From an uncultured Bacteroides sp. (GTDB lineage Bacteria > Bacteroidota > Bacteroidia > Bacteroidales > Bacteroidaceae), in NCBI RefSeq assembly GCF_963677715.1, contig NZ_OY782495.1:372001-436000 (forward strand): DNA of 64,000 bases. The letters are read 5' to 3'. Below the pieces are notes generated by a model that made no database searches, was not told where the DNA came from, and was given only the letters and a program-made list of their open reading frames with translations. The position numbers and the translations under genes were made by a program. Shown here piece after piece: positions 55,413 to 64,000 of the stretch. Numbering within the stretch: position 1 is the stretch's first letter; each line of letters opens with the position of its first letter.

Positions 55413-55441
55413 TTGTCATTAACAAACTATTCATATCTTTG
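55413..55441 (+). promoter_or_regulatory. Promoter of the OmpA-like lipoprotein gene
   Basis: TTTG (55413-55416), a 17-base spacer and TATCTTTG (55434-55441). The predicted leader is about 45 bases. Confidence 0.6.
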
Positions 55442-55494
55442 CATTGTTTAATAAAGACCTAGATATATAAAAAACAATAATAAAATTATTCATT

Positions 55495-56166
55495 ATGAAA
55501 AAAGTCAAACTTTTAGCGTTATTTCTAAGTGCTTCTTTAATTTTCGGAAGCTGTGGAACAAGCAATACTTTTAGGGGAGGAGCTATAGGGGCAGGTTCCG
55601 GCGCTGCACTCGGAGCCATCATTGGCGGTATAGCAGGTAAAGGAAAAGGGGCGCTTATCGGAGCGGCTGTAGGTACAGCAGTAGGTGGAACAGCCGGCGC
55701 ATTAATTGGCCGTAAAATGGATAAAAACGCTGCCGCTGCTGCACAGATTCAGGGTGCAAATGTAGAAAAAATCACTGATGCTAACGGATTATCTGCTGTA
55801 AAAGTAACCTTTGAATCGGGAATACTCTTCGGTTTTAACTCTTCAACATTAAATGCTTCGTCCAAACAATCATTAAATGATTTTGCCGGCATTCTCAAAG
55901 CAGACCCTACTTTAGACATTGCAATTACAGGCCATACTGATAAGGTTGGAACATACGAAGCAAACCAAACAGTTTCGACCAAGCGGGCGCAAGCTGTATC
56001 CAGTTATTTGCAACTTTGTGGTGTATCAAACTCTCAGTTTAAATCAGTACAGGGTATGGGATACTCTCAATATGACGAAACAATGAGTGCCGAACAAAAT
56101 CGTCGCGTAGAAATTTACATGTATGCCAGCGAACAAATGATCAAAAATGCCGAGGCTGGTAAATAA
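55495..56166 (+). CDS. OmpA family lipoprotein with glycine zipper
   Basis: A 223-residue outer membrane lipoprotein (lipobox FGSC, Cys20). Residues about 27-75 are a glycine-zipper segment (GGAIGAGSGAALGAIIGGIAG and GAAVGTAVGGTAGALIG) able to pack within a membrane. The C-terminal OmpA-like domain (about 105-213) has ITGHTDKVGTYEANQTVSTKRAQAVSSYL and EQNRRVEIYM, including the Asp and Arg positions that bind diaminopimelate in peptidoglycan. It probably ties the outer membrane to the wall. A monofunctional transglycosylase gene follows on the same strand after 126 bases. Confidence 0.92.
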   Translation: MKKVKLLALFLSASLIFGSCGTSNTFRGGAIGAGSGAALGAIIGGIAGKGKGALIGAAVGTAVGGTAGALIGRKMDKNAAAAAQIQGANVEKITDANGLSAVKVTFESGILFGFNSSTLNASSKQSLNDFAGILKADPTLDIAITGHTDKVGTYEANQTVSTKRAQAVSSYLQLCGVSNSQFKSVQGMGYSQYDETMSAEQNRRVEIYMYASEQMIKNAEAGK

Positions 56167-56292
56167 GAATAAGAAGCAATAAGATATTAACTTATTTGAT
56201 TCTGAATTTCACAGATTGCCTATAATCCATGTTGAATAGTGTAATCTGTGGAATTTGTTTTTCCGTCCAATTATATTCAAATGTGAACAGTC

Positions 56293-56991
56293 ATGTTTTT
56301 AAAAAGAAGCCTTCGTCTCATCCGTAATATAATACTTTTTTTCTTCTTTTCGACTATTTTTGCAGTAGTGGTTTATCGATATATGCCTGTCTATGCTACT
56401 CCATTAATGGTAATAAGAAGCGTACAACAATTTATAAATGGAGAAAAGCCTACATGGAAGCATAAATGGGTTTCATTTGAGAATATATCTCCGAATATGC
56501 CAATGGCGGTTATTGCATCAGAAGACAATAGGTTTGCTTCGCACAATGGCTTTGATGTAATTGAAATAAAAAAAGCCATGAAAGAGAACGAAAAAAGAAA
56601 AAAGAAACGTGGTGCCAGTACCATTAGTCAACAAACAGCCAAAAACGTGTTTTTATGGCCTCAATCTTCCTGGCTGAGAAAAGGATTTGAAGTATACTTC
56701 ACTGCACTCATCGAATTAACATGGTCAAAAGAACATATTATGGAAGTGTATTTAAACTCGATTGAAATGGGCAAAGGAATCTATGGCGTTGAAGCCGCCG
56801 CAAAATACAAATTCAATACTCAAGCTTCCAAATTAACCAAAGAACAATGTGCCTTGATTGCAGCCACTCTCCCTAATCCCATCCGGTTTGATGCCTCTCA
56901 TCCGTCGCCTTACATAAAGCGCAGAGAACAACACATTTTACGCTTAATGAGATTAGTACCTAAATTTCCAGAAACAGATCAGAAAAAGTAG
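56293..56991 (+). CDS. mtgA: Monofunctional peptidoglycan glycosyltransferase
   Basis: A 232-residue GT51 enzyme that polymerises lipid II into glycan strands at the inner membrane. One N-terminal membrane anchor (about 11-29) precedes the catalytic domain, with the motif-1 [13 protein letters not shown] (76-88; catalytic Glu77), motif-2 [13 protein letters not shown] (about 106-118), and [18 protein letters not shown]. No transpeptidase domain follows, which separates it from class A penicillin-binding proteins. Confidence 0.93.
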   Translation: MFLKRSLRLIRNIILFFFFSTIFAVVVYRYMPVYATPLMVIRSVQQFINGEKPTWKHKWVSFENISPNMPMAVIASEDNRFASHNGFDVIEIKKAMKENEKRKKKRGASTISQQTAKNVFLWPQSSWLRKGFEVYFTALIELTWSKEHIMEVYLNSIEMGKGIYGVEAAAKYKFNTQASKLTKEQCALIAATLPNPIRFDASHPSPYIKRREQHILRLMRLVPKFPETDQKK

Positions 56992-57012
56992 AAAGGCAAA
57001 CGGGATATCCAG

Positions 57013-57047
57013 AAAAAAAAGCGACATTCTAATTTACCGAATGCCGC
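57013..57047 (-). terminator. Intrinsic terminator of the OadA-like gene
   Basis: Arms 57021-57029 and 57039-57047 pair with one mismatch. On the minus strand they are followed by eight T (complement of 57013-57020). It lies 29 bases after the stop codon. Confidence 0.85.
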
Positions 57048-57075
57048 CTCTTTTGTGGTTAAAAAGATTCTATAT

Positions 57076-58845
57076 TTATAGGTCGGATCTCTCAATATAA
57101 GCCAACACATCTCCTTTATTGACTAATTCACCCTGTTTGGCACAAACTTCAATAACACGCCCGACAAAGTTGGCAAATATCCTATCATAAGTTCCCCAAG
57201 GAGTTGCAATGTAACAAACTATATCATTAGGAGTATATTTACGTCCTACTTCAGGCGGCATTGAAGGTGACTCTACATCAATTTCCCAAAGAATGCGTCC
57301 TTTTTCCTTAGCCGTAATAGGCTCAGCTTTAGTTCGTTTAAATTTCTTCAGTTCCTCTTCAGAAAATCCCGTATTCAAAAGCGTTGCATCTTTTGCGCGT
57401 TGTAGCTCTTCCTCAAATCGTTTTTTAGCTACTCCGGATTTATAATCACGATACTGACGGTCGTGCATAGCCAATTCAAATAGTTCTTCGTCATCCGAGC
57501 CGCAATCCCATTCATTCTCTTTCATCTCAGCCCTGTATTCTGTCAATTGATCGGGATAATTATTTTGAGGATCTTCATTCGTAAACTCAAATCCCTTAGA
57601 TTTGGCTAGTTCTATAATTTCAGCATCCAACTGACCGGGTAATTTGCCGCTCTTACCTAAAATCATTTCCCATGCATGATTGTCAATCATGCTCCAACGG
57701 CTTTCACCTTTAACCAGAGCCATAACATTCATTAAGGATATGTTTTTTACGTATTGACTAAAAGGAGTAACCAAGGGAGGATAGCCTAATCTAGGCCATA
57801 CATATTCAACCTCTTCAAAGAGCATTACCAATAAATCGTCAAGAGATAATTCCGGTTGATTTTTATTTCGCAGAATCATATTAATACCGGAATGCACTCC
57901 CTTTAAGTCGGCCATCATTGACCCCATCATTCCGCCCGGTAATCCGCATTGCAATAATAGTGAGGACATTTGCTTATTGGTAGGATCCATAAAATAACCC
58001 AGAAAGTCATCAATAAACTCCTGAGTCATTGCACGGGCTTTCATGTAAGCTTTCATATTAATTTCGGCTACCTTAAAACCTTTATCCTTAAGCATAGCCT
58101 GCACAGAAATAACATCCGGATGTACTTTACCCCACGAAAGAGGCTCCATAGCCACATCAATAATATCGGCGCCGTTTTCGCAGACTTCAAGAATAGAGGC
58201 CATCGAAAGACCAGGACCTGAGTGCCCGTGATACTGAATAATAATTTCAGGATGTTTATCTTTAATAGCCTTTGTTAATTGCCCCAACATTCCGGGACGG
58301 CCAACACCTGCCATATCTTTCAAACAAATTTCAGGTGCACCGGCAGCTATTAACTGATTAGCAATTTCCACATAGTATTCTACTGTATGTACCGGCGAAA
58401 AAGTAATGCAAAGTGTAGCCTGAGGAATCATACCACTATCAAGAGCATACTTTATTGAAGGGATGATATTTCTCACTTCATTCAGCCCACAGAAGATGCG
58501 TGTAATATCAACTCCCTGCGCCCGTTTTACCTTATACATTAGTTTTCTAACATCAGAAGGGACAGGATACATACGGAGCCCGTTTAGCCCACGGTCGAGC
58601 ATGTGAGTCTGAATGCCAACATCGTTAAAAGGTTTTGTAAACTCACGCACAGCTTTGTTGGGATTTTCACCATACAACAGATTTACTTGTTCAAATGCGC
58701 CGCCATTAGTTTCCACGCGGGCAAAACAGCCCATTTCAATAATTAAAGGTGCAATCTTCACCAACTGATCTACCCGGGGTTGGTATTTCCCTGACGACTG
58801 CCACATGTCCCGATAGACGAGGCTGAACTTAATTTCTTTTTTCAT
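57076..58845 (-). CDS. OadA/PycB-like carboxyltransferase lacking the biotin lysine
   Basis: A 589-residue protein related to the carboxyltransferase alpha subunit of oxaloacetate decarboxylase and pyruvate carboxylase subunit B. The TIM-barrel (about 5-280) has YRDMWQSSG with the metal-site Asp13, CLKDMAGVGRPG with the lysine that is carbamylated in the family, and IQYHGHSGPGLS with the metal His pair. A conserved helical domain follows, and the C-terminus is a lipoyl-like fold (VGRVIEVCAKQGELVNKGDVLAYIE). In standard members this ends with an AMKM biotin site; here it ends AYIERSDL, with no lysine. It may be served by a separate biotin carrier protein, or may not use biotin. No sodium-pump beta or gamma subunit genes are adjacent. 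Confidence 0.8.
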   Translation of the reverse strand: MKKEIKFSLVYRDMWQSSGKYQPRVDQLVKIAPLIIEMGCFARVETNGGAFEQVNLLYGENPNKAVREFTKPFNDVGIQTHMLDRGLNGLRMYPVPSDVRKLMYKVKRAQGVDITRIFCGLNEVRNIIPSIKYALDSGMIPQATLCITFSPVHTVEYYVEIANQLIAAGAPEICLKDMAGVGRPGMLGQLTKAIKDKHPEIIIQYHGHSGPGLSMASILEVCENGADIIDVAMEPLSWGKVHPDVISVQAMLKDKGFKVAEINMKAYMKARAMTQEFIDDFLGYFMDPTNKQMSSLLLQCGLPGGMMGSMMADLKGVHSGINMILRNKNQPELSLDDLLVMLFEEVEYVWPRLGYPPLVTPFSQYVKNISLMNVMALVKGESRWSMIDNHAWEMILGKSGKLPGQLDAEIIELAKSKGFEFTNEDPQNNYPDQLTEYRAEMKENEWDCGSDDEELFELAMHDRQYRDYKSGVAKKRFEEELQRAKDATLLNTGFSEEELKKFKRTKAEPITAKEKGRILWEIDVESPSMPPEVGRKYTPNDIVCYIATPWGTYDRIFANFVGRVIEVCAKQGELVNKGDVLAYIERSDL

Positions 58846-58976
58846 TGCAATAAGTAATAAACTTGTTTACTTAATATAGGTTAATTAGCATCCGCAAAGA
58901 TAGCTATTTGCGTGCCATAATGACCATGAATAAGACCTAAATATTACATAAAAAAAGAATATTATACCATAATAAC

Positions 58977-59013
58977 AAAAAAGAGCAAATTGATTGTAGT
59001 CAACTTGCTCTTT
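58977..59013 (-). terminator. Intrinsic terminator of the sigma factor gene
   Basis: AAAGAGCAA (58980-58988) pairs with TTGCTCTTT (59005-59013), with an inner TTGA/TCAA extension and a T-run on the minus strand. It lies about 70 bases past the stop of the sigma factor gene. Confidence 0.8.
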
Positions 59014-59084
59014 CGCTCAAACAGTAAAACCATTTAGCTTATTCCTACGATAACAAAGTTAATGAGTGTAACCTTTTCCTTCAA

Positions 59085-59588
59085 TTAAACGAAATCTTTC
59101 AATTCCTCCTGTAATCTCTGTCGAGTGAAGAAAATACGACTTTTGACTGTACCAAGAGGTAAATCAAGTTTTTCTGCAATCTCACGATATTTAAAACCTG
59201 AAACATGCATTGAAAAGGGTACTTTATATTCTTTAGGTAACGAATTAACTATGCGATGCATTTCCTTTAAATCATAAGAGCCTTCAGTGCTTTCAAAACC
59301 TGAGTCCTGAGGTAAATTCAAATGATATAAATTATCAGTCTGATCAACATAAGTCTGGTCGCGAACAATTTTACGATAATTATTTATAAATATATTACGC
59401 ATTATGGTGTACATCCAGCCCTTAAAATTAGTGTCGGGAATATATTTATCTTCATTATCTAATGCTTTTAATGAGGTCTCTTGCAACAAATCATTTGCTT
59501 CTTCTCGATTAGCAGTCAATTTATATGCAAAGCGAAGTAATTCTCCTTGAATTCCTATTAAATCTTTTTTAAAGCCTAAACTTTTCAT
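59085..59588 (-). CDS. ECF-type RNA polymerase sigma factor
   Basis: A 167-residue sigma-70 family protein with only regions 2 and 4. Region 2 is LRFAYKLTANREEANDLLQETSLKAL with GWMYTIMRNIFINNYRK; region 4 is LPKEYKVPFSMHVSGFKYREIAEKLDLPLGTVKSRIFFTRQRL. ECF factors usually redirect polymerase to stress or transport genes. No anti-sigma or TonB receptor gene is adjacent, so its control is not obvious from context. An unusual interleaved palindrome lies about 100 bases upstream (59684-59727). Confidence 0.92.
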   Translation of the reverse strand: MKSLGFKKDLIGIQGELLRFAYKLTANREEANDLLQETSLKALDNEDKYIPDTNFKGWMYTIMRNIFINNYRKIVRDQTYVDQTDNLYHLNLPQDSGFESTEGSYDLKEMHRIVNSLPKEYKVPFSMHVSGFKYREIAEKLDLPLGTVKSRIFFTRQRLQEELKDFV

Positions 59589-59683
59589 ACTTTGCTTTTT
59601 TAAGTGAATATTATGTGTTGATTCTCTAAATGCAATTATAAAACTTTTTTCTCATTAAAGCAAGGTATTTTCAATCTTTATTT

Positions 59684-59727
59684 AGCCTAATAACTATCAA
59701 ATAACAGTTTTTAGGCTTTATTTGATA
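59684..59727. repeat. Interleaved inverted repeats upstream of the sigma gene
   Basis: AGCCTAA (59684-59690) pairs with TTAGGCT (59711-59717), and TATCAAATAA (59695-59704) pairs with TTATTTGATA (59718-59727). The two pairs interleave, so they exclude each other as hairpins or would form a tight pseudoknot. They lie in the 364-base gap between the sigma factor and DUF4251 genes; nothing else was recognised there. Confidence 0.65.
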
Positions 59728-59952
59728 AATTATGGGCGTTTATTAAGTCGATTTTTTATCCGTTTTTTTCATAACCTACAATTTCCGTTAAACAATTTAG
59801 GATGATATCAGATATAAAAACGAGTTTCGTGGCTGGCTTGGCAAGGCTACAGTTGAAGAAAAAAAAATAATAGTTAAAACCAACCAATTATTAATCAAAT
59901 GAGACTTTCTATTCGTTATTATTTCAATATCGTTTCAAAAACAAAATGGATA

Positions 59953-60444
59953 ATGAAAACAAATAAATCGATGCTAGTCCTACCTATACTGTTAGTGGCT
60001 AACTTACAGCCAATATTCGCACAAAGCAAACAAAAAACGAAAAATGAATGCGAACAAACAGTAAAACAATTAATTGAATTGAAGAGTTATTGCATCGATG
60101 TTAATTTAGCTATTCCACGCAGAAGCAGTAGTCTATATCTCACTTCGCCCTACTCTCTCAAAGTCAAAAATGACTCAGTTTTTTCATGGCTGCCTTATTA
60201 TGGGCGGGCTTATACTATTCCCTATGGTGGAGGCCAAGGATTGACGTTTAAGGCACCCATCGAAAACTATAAGCTTAAATATAATAAAAAGGGGACAGCA
60301 AAAATAAATTTCATAGCCCGCAGTAAAGAAGATCTTTTTAGATTCAGCTTGACAATCTATCCTTTAGGTTCTTCAAGTATAGATGTTAACATGCAAAATA
60401 GAGAGTCCATAAGCTTTTCAGGAGATTTGAAACTGAATAAATAG
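59953..60444 (+). CDS. DUF4251 family exported protein
   Basis: A 163-residue protein. I chose the ATG at 59953, which gives a normal signal peptide (MKTNKSMLVLPILLVANLQPIFAQ); an in-frame ATG at 59899 would add 18 residues. The mature part fits DUF4251, seen in NDSVFSWLPYYGRAYTIPYGGG and the following GLTFKAPIENYK. The family is small, beta-rich, exported and of unknown function in the Bacteroidota. It converges with the TRIC-like gene, only 2 bases apart. Confidence 0.85.
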   Translation: MKTNKSMLVLPILLVANLQPIFAQSKQKTKNECEQTVKQLIELKSYCIDVNLAIPRRSSSLYLTSPYSLKVKNDSVFSWLPYYGRAYTIPYGGGQGLTFKAPIENYKLKYNKKGTAKINFIARSKEDLFRFSLTIYPLGSSSIDVNMQNRESISFSGDLKLNK

Positions 60445-60446
60445 CT

Positions 60447-61064
60447 CTATACAGACTCGTCCCCTTTCAAAACAGGAAGGCATATCTTATATTTCACAGC
60501 CAAAAGGCGAACGACAAAGACGCTAATGCCGCTTACTAATTGCGTTATGACTAGGCCTAACGTTAAAAAATCACACAACCAATATACCAGTCCACCTATA
60601 ACACAAGCTATGGCATAAATTTCCTTACGGAAAATTAGAGGAATCTCATTAATAAATACATCACGAATCACCCCACCGGCGGCACCGGTAATGCTACCCA
60701 TAATGATAGCTACCCAAAAAGGGTAACCTAAAACAAGTGTTTTTCCAACTCCCGCTACTGTGAAAAGGGACAGGCCAATGCTATCAAAGATAAAAAAAGT
60801 GCTATGAAGGTGAATAAGGAATCGTCCAAGAAGAATAACTAAAACGAGTGCTAATCCTGAACAAATAGGATAAACAGGATCGGTCATCCAGAAAGGAGTA
60901 ACGCCAAGCAATAAATCACGAATAGTACCACCGCCAATAGCCGTAGACAGCCCAACAACATATGCACCAAACCAGTCAAATTGCTTGGCTGAAGCCAAAC
61001 GAATACCACTAATGGCAAAAGCAAATGTGCCGATAAACTCTAGAACCTGAACAAATGTAGGCAT
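60447..61064 (-). CDS. TRIC/UPF0126 family membrane protein (YicG/YadS-like)
   Basis: A 205-residue membrane protein of the trimeric intracellular cation channel fold: seven helices with an internal repeat, each half carrying the glycine-rich signature (AIGGGTIRDLLLGVTPFW and AAGGVIRDVFINEIPLIF). I chose the ATG at 61064; a longer in-frame start at 61163 would run into the divergent gene's promoter. Bacterial members conduct K+ or small molecules; glycine transport has also been proposed. It diverges from wecB. Confidence 0.88.
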   Translation of the reverse strand: MPTFVQVLEFIGTFAFAISGIRLASAKQFDWFGAYVVGLSTAIGGGTIRDLLLGVTPFWMTDPVYPICSGLALVLVILLGRFLIHLHSTFFIFDSIGLSLFTVAGVGKTLVLGYPFWVAIIMGSITGAAGGVIRDVFINEIPLIFRKEIYAIACVIGGLVYWLCDFLTLGLVITQLVSGISVFVVRLLAVKYKICLPVLKGDESV

Positions 61065-61114
61065 ATCCAATGCTTTTTGTTTGCAAAGGAACAAATAAAT
61101 TTCAAAAGAAACCG

Positions 61115-61122
61115 TACATTTG
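61115..61122 (+). promoter_or_regulatory. -7 box of the wecB gene
   Basis: TACATTTG on the plus strand, 28 bases before the ATG at 61151. It implies that the upstream in-frame start at 61070 is not used. Confidence 0.45.
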
Positions 61123-61150
61123 CCTACCAAATAACAGCAATAGTACTGGG

Positions 61151-62233
61151 ATGAAAATAACAATAATTGCTGGGGCCCGCCCCAATTTCATGAAAATCGC
61201 GCCTATTTTGCGAGCTATCGAAGCTGCACAGGCGCAAGGTAAACGAATCTTTTACAGACTGGTATATACCGGAACAAAAGACGACACAAGCCTCGATGCA
61301 TCATTATTTGCCGATTTAAACATGAAAGCGCCCGATGTTTATTTAGGAGTTTGCAAGGACAACCCGACTGAACTGACTGCAGGCATAATGATTGCATTTG
61401 AACGAGAATTAGCTGAAAACCCTGCTCATGTAGTATTAGTGGTAGACGACTTAACCTCAACAATGAGTTGTGCCATCGTTGCAAAAAAACAAAATATAAA
61501 AGTAGCCCATCTCGTTGCCGGAACGCGTTCGTTCGATATGAGCATGCCTAAGGAAATTAACCGAATGATAACAGATGGTTTGTCTGATTATCTTTTCACT
61601 GCCGGTATGGTAGCCAATCGGAACTTGAACCAAGCCGGCACTGAAAATGAAAATGTATATTATGTAGGCAATATTCTCGTGGACACAATACGCTATAACA
61701 GAAATCGGCTAATTCGTCCCGTATGGTTTAATGTATTAGGATTAAAAAAACAAAGCTACATCTTACTGACTATAAACCGTCATGCACTACTCAACAATAA
61801 ACTTATCCTTAAAATTTTACTTCAAACGATTATTGAAAAAGCAAACGGAATGCCAATTGTAGCCCCACTGCATAATTATGTAAGCAATGTTATTAAAGAA
61901 TTGTCTATTAAAGTACCCAATTTGCACATACTCCCAACACAAAGTTATCTATCTTTTGGCTATCTGGCAAATAAGGCTAAAGCTATTATAACCGACTCAG
62001 GCAATGTGGCCGAAGAAGCAACTTTTTTAGGCATTCCCTGTATCACCCTTAATACTTATGCCGAGCATCCTGAAACATGGCGTGTAGGCACCAACGAATT
62101 GGTTGGAGAAGATCCTTTAGCTCTCGCTTCGGCAATGGATATATTAATGAAAGGAGAATGGAAACAAGGCATATTGCCTGAACAATGGGACGGACGCACG
62201 GCCGACAGAATTGTGCAGATATTACTAGGTTAA
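61151..62233 (+). CDS. wecB: UDP-N-acetylglucosamine 2-epimerase
   Basis: A 360-residue non-hydrolysing epimerase that interconverts UDP-GlcNAc and UDP-ManNAc for surface polysaccharide synthesis. The start at 61151 gives the family opening MKITIIAGARPNFMKIAPIL. Further marks are VHLVAGTRS-like residues around 115-124, the MPKEINRMITDGLSD segment, and ITDSGNVAEEATFLGIPCITL near 282-302. A glycosyltransferase-B fold is expected. In this copy the usual GLRT is replaced by GTRS. No other polysaccharide genes are adjacent. Confidence 0.9.
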   Translation: MKITIIAGARPNFMKIAPILRAIEAAQAQGKRIFYRLVYTGTKDDTSLDASLFADLNMKAPDVYLGVCKDNPTELTAGIMIAFERELAENPAHVVLVVDDLTSTMSCAIVAKKQNIKVAHLVAGTRSFDMSMPKEINRMITDGLSDYLFTAGMVANRNLNQAGTENENVYYVGNILVDTIRYNRNRLIRPVWFNVLGLKKQSYILLTINRHALLNNKLILKILLQTIIEKANGMPIVAPLHNYVSNVIKELSIKVPNLHILPTQSYLSFGYLANKAKAIITDSGNVAEEATFLGIPCITLNTYAEHPETWRVGTNELVGEDPLALASAMDILMKGEWKQGILPEQWDGRTADRIVQILLG

Positions 62234-62575
62234 TAAAGATACGAATATCTAAAAATAGTGACCAGTTGAAAAGAAGTTATATATTTCAATAATATAAAAT
62301 AAAACAATAAAATATTATTTCATTATTTTTAATTTAAAACTTTCTATTTCACGCAAAGATAATCACTAATTATAAGCATCTCATAAGGAATTTCTTATTA
62401 TTTAAACAAACTATACAGAACCCAATACAGAACAAACATAAATAATTATAGATGGGTATGGGCAATACATATCCATCTATAACAGTTTAGAATTCACAAA
62501 AGTAACATAAAAACTGTTATATTATTTATCAATATTGCAACAATTTACTAACTTTACACCTTTCAATAGACTTTT
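62234..62575. other. AT-rich gap after wecB
   Basis: No gene is seen in these 342 bases. A weak hairpin (62447-62459 with 62469-62481, one mismatch) may end the wecB transcript, and AACAGTTT/AAACTGTT around 62482 and 62511 forms a longer-range inverted repeat. Promoter signals for the next gene are weak. Confidence 0.5.
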
Positions 62576-64000
62576 ATGAAAAAGAAATATCAGAAACTAA
62601 TTATACTTCTCTTTTTGGCATTCATTACTCCTAATGCTTTTGCACAGCTAAAAGGAGTTGTTACAGATTCAATATCTCATGAACCGCTCATGTATATCTC
62701 TGTTTTTTATGAAGGCAAAGGAGTAGGTGGTATTACCGATGTCAATGGGTATTATAAAATTGAGACAAGAAAAGGATGGGATAAAGTAACATTCTCAGCA
62801 ATTGGATATATAACTAAAGTGGTAAAAATTCCCTTAGGCAAAAAAGAACTTAACGTACAACTAATGCCTGCGGACATCCAGCTAAATGAAGTAGTAATAA
62901 AGCCAAAGCGGGAAAAGTATTCGCGAAAGAATAATCCGGCAGTAGACTTCATGCGGAAAGTGATTGAACATAAGTCGGCACAAAAGCTAGATGAAAATGA
63001 TTACTACCAGTATGATAAATACCAAAAGATGAAGATGTCTATCAATAATGTAACACCAGAAAGTCTTCAAAAAGGTATTTATAAAAAATTCTCATTTCTA
63101 GCTAAGCAGGTAGAGGTTTCGCCTGAAACTCATAAAATGATTTTGCCCATATCAGTGCAAGAAACAGCTTCTCAAACCATTTATCGTAAGAATCCAAAAA
63201 GCGAAAAAACAATTATTAAAGGGATGAATTCAAGTGGCGTAGAAGAATTTTTCTCAACCGGAGACATGCTGGGCACCGTTCTCAAAGATGTATTTTCGGA
63301 CGTGAACATATATGATAACAATATTCGGCTATTACAAACTCCATTTGTGAGCCCTATATCAGAGTCTGCTATCTCTTTTTATAAATTCTACCTAATGGAC
63401 ACTGTCATGATAGATAAACATGAATGTGTGCATCTAACTTTCGTTCCTCAAAATTCACAAGATTTTGGCTTTACCGGACATCTTTACGTATTGAAAGATT
63501 CCACTTATGCAGTGAAAAGATGCCTCATGAATCTACCAAAAAAGACAGGGGTTAATTACGTAGACAATCTTGATATTAGCCAGGATTATCAGCAATTGCC
63601 CAACGGTAATTGGGTGCTTACTGACGATGATATGACTGTTGATTTGTCTTTTATTAAATCCACTCAAGGAGTTCAGGTAAGAAGAACAACAAAATACACC
63701 AACTATGCGTTCACCCCTATAGAACCACGATTATTCAAGTTCAGAGGAGATGTAATGAAGGAAACTGACATGCTGACAAAAAGTGATGAATTCTGGGCCG
63801 GCGTAAGGCAAGTTCCTCTGACAAAAACAGAGAGTAACATGGACTTATTTATGAATCAATTAGAACAAATACCGGGCTTTAAATTTTTGATTTTTAGTGC
63901 AAAAGCATTGATTGAAAACTTTGTTGAGACAGGTACTAAAGAGCATCCGAGCAAATTTGATTTCGGCCCGATCAATACCATGATTTCCAGCAATTATATT
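62576..64000 (+). CDS. DUF5686/carboxypeptidase-like outer membrane protein (partial)
   Basis: An open frame of 475 codons from the ATG at 62576 that runs off the window end without a stop. The signal peptide ends near NAFAQ (about residue 22). Residues about 23-105 are a carboxypeptidase-regulatory-like domain (LKGVVTDSISHEPLMYISV, GGITDVNGYYKI, VTFSAIGYI), with the VVIKPKREKYSRKNNPAVDFMRKVIEHK linker of DUF5686 proteins after it. Complete members continue for several hundred residues and are thought to sit in the outer membrane. Function unknown. Confidence 0.85.
   Translation, partial: MKKKYQKLIILLFLAFITPNAFAQLKGVVTDSISHEPLMYISVFYEGKGVGGITDVNGYYKIETRKGWDKVTFSAIGYITKVVKIPLGKKELNVQLMPADIQLNEVVIKPKREKYSRKNNPAVDFMRKVIEHKSAQKLDENDYYQYDKYQKMKMSINNVTPESLQKGIYKKFSFLAKQVEVSPETHKMILPISVQETASQTIYRKNPKSEKTIIKGMNSSGVEEFFSTGDMLGTVLKDVFSDVNIYDNNIRLLQTPFVSPISESAISFYKFYLMDTVMIDKHECVHLTFVPQNSQDFGFTGHLYVLKDSTYAVKRCLMNLPKKTGVNYVDNLDISQDYQQLPNGNWVLTDDDMTVDLSFIKSTQGVQVRRTTKYTNYAFTPIEPRLFKFRGDVMKETDMLTKSDEFWAGVRQVPLTKTESNMDLFMNQLEQIPGFKFLIFSAKALIENFVETGTKEHPSKFDFGPINTMISSNYI

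Overview
The window is a bacterial chromosome segment from the Bacteroidales, most likely Bacteroides or a close relative. Support comes from fimbrillin-type surface lipoproteins, TonB-dependent receptors with a LytTR/histidine-kinase pair, DUF4251, DUF4293 and DUF5686 proteins, a bamD-omega gene pair, and repeated matches to the Bacteroides promoter type (-33 TTTG, -7 TAnnTTTG). No tRNA, rRNA, CRISPR array or prophage was recognised. Mobile DNA is limited to decayed IS3-family fragments.

Layout. 0.2-6.8 kb: a small-molecule metabolism cluster (short-chain dehydrogenase, old yellow enzyme, two alpha/beta hydrolases) with a GlxA-like and an AraC regulator; three promoters share an almost identical 28-bp site at a fixed distance from the -7 box. 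7.0-8.2 kb: an orphan DUF2975 protein and a gene-free stretch of stacked inverted repeats. 8.2-14.6 kb: a DUF362 protein, a receptor-kinase-LytTR operon, and a stub of a family 2 glycoside hydrolase. 14.8-20.9 kb: an apparent operon of TonB receptor, MFS importer, hemN and hemG, which reads as porphyrin precursor uptake joined to the last steps of haem synthesis. 21-36 kb: housekeeping genes (peptide transporter, ybaK, uvrA, LysM protein, bamD, omega subunit, ACT protein and paaK-like ligase, purine permease, uvrB). 36.1-38.4 kb: a short promoter-terminator unit, a lipoprotein, an AlaX-like editing protein and Hsp20.

38.5-45.7 kb: a six-gene exporter operon (TolC, HlyD, two ATPases, two permeases) divergent from an AraC regulator. 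45.8-51 kb: three tandem surface lipoproteins sharing a fimbrillin-like N-terminal half but carrying different C-terminal modules, one of them a DRGH-type DNA/RNA endonuclease, behind a promoter region rich in palindromes. 51-64 kb: trmO, a kelch protein, IS3 remnants, a MATE exporter, an OmpA lipoprotein, mtgA, an OadA-like carboxyltransferase lacking the biotin lysine, an ECF sigma factor, a DUF4251 protein, a TRIC-like channel, wecB, and a DUF5686 protein cut by the window end.

The strongest leads are the receptor-MFS-hemN-hemG operon, the modular surface nuclease operon, the three-site AraC regulon, and the non-coding palindromic structures at 7.8-8.2, 36.1, 45.9 and 59.7 kb. All functional calls come from reading sequence only; no database search was run.
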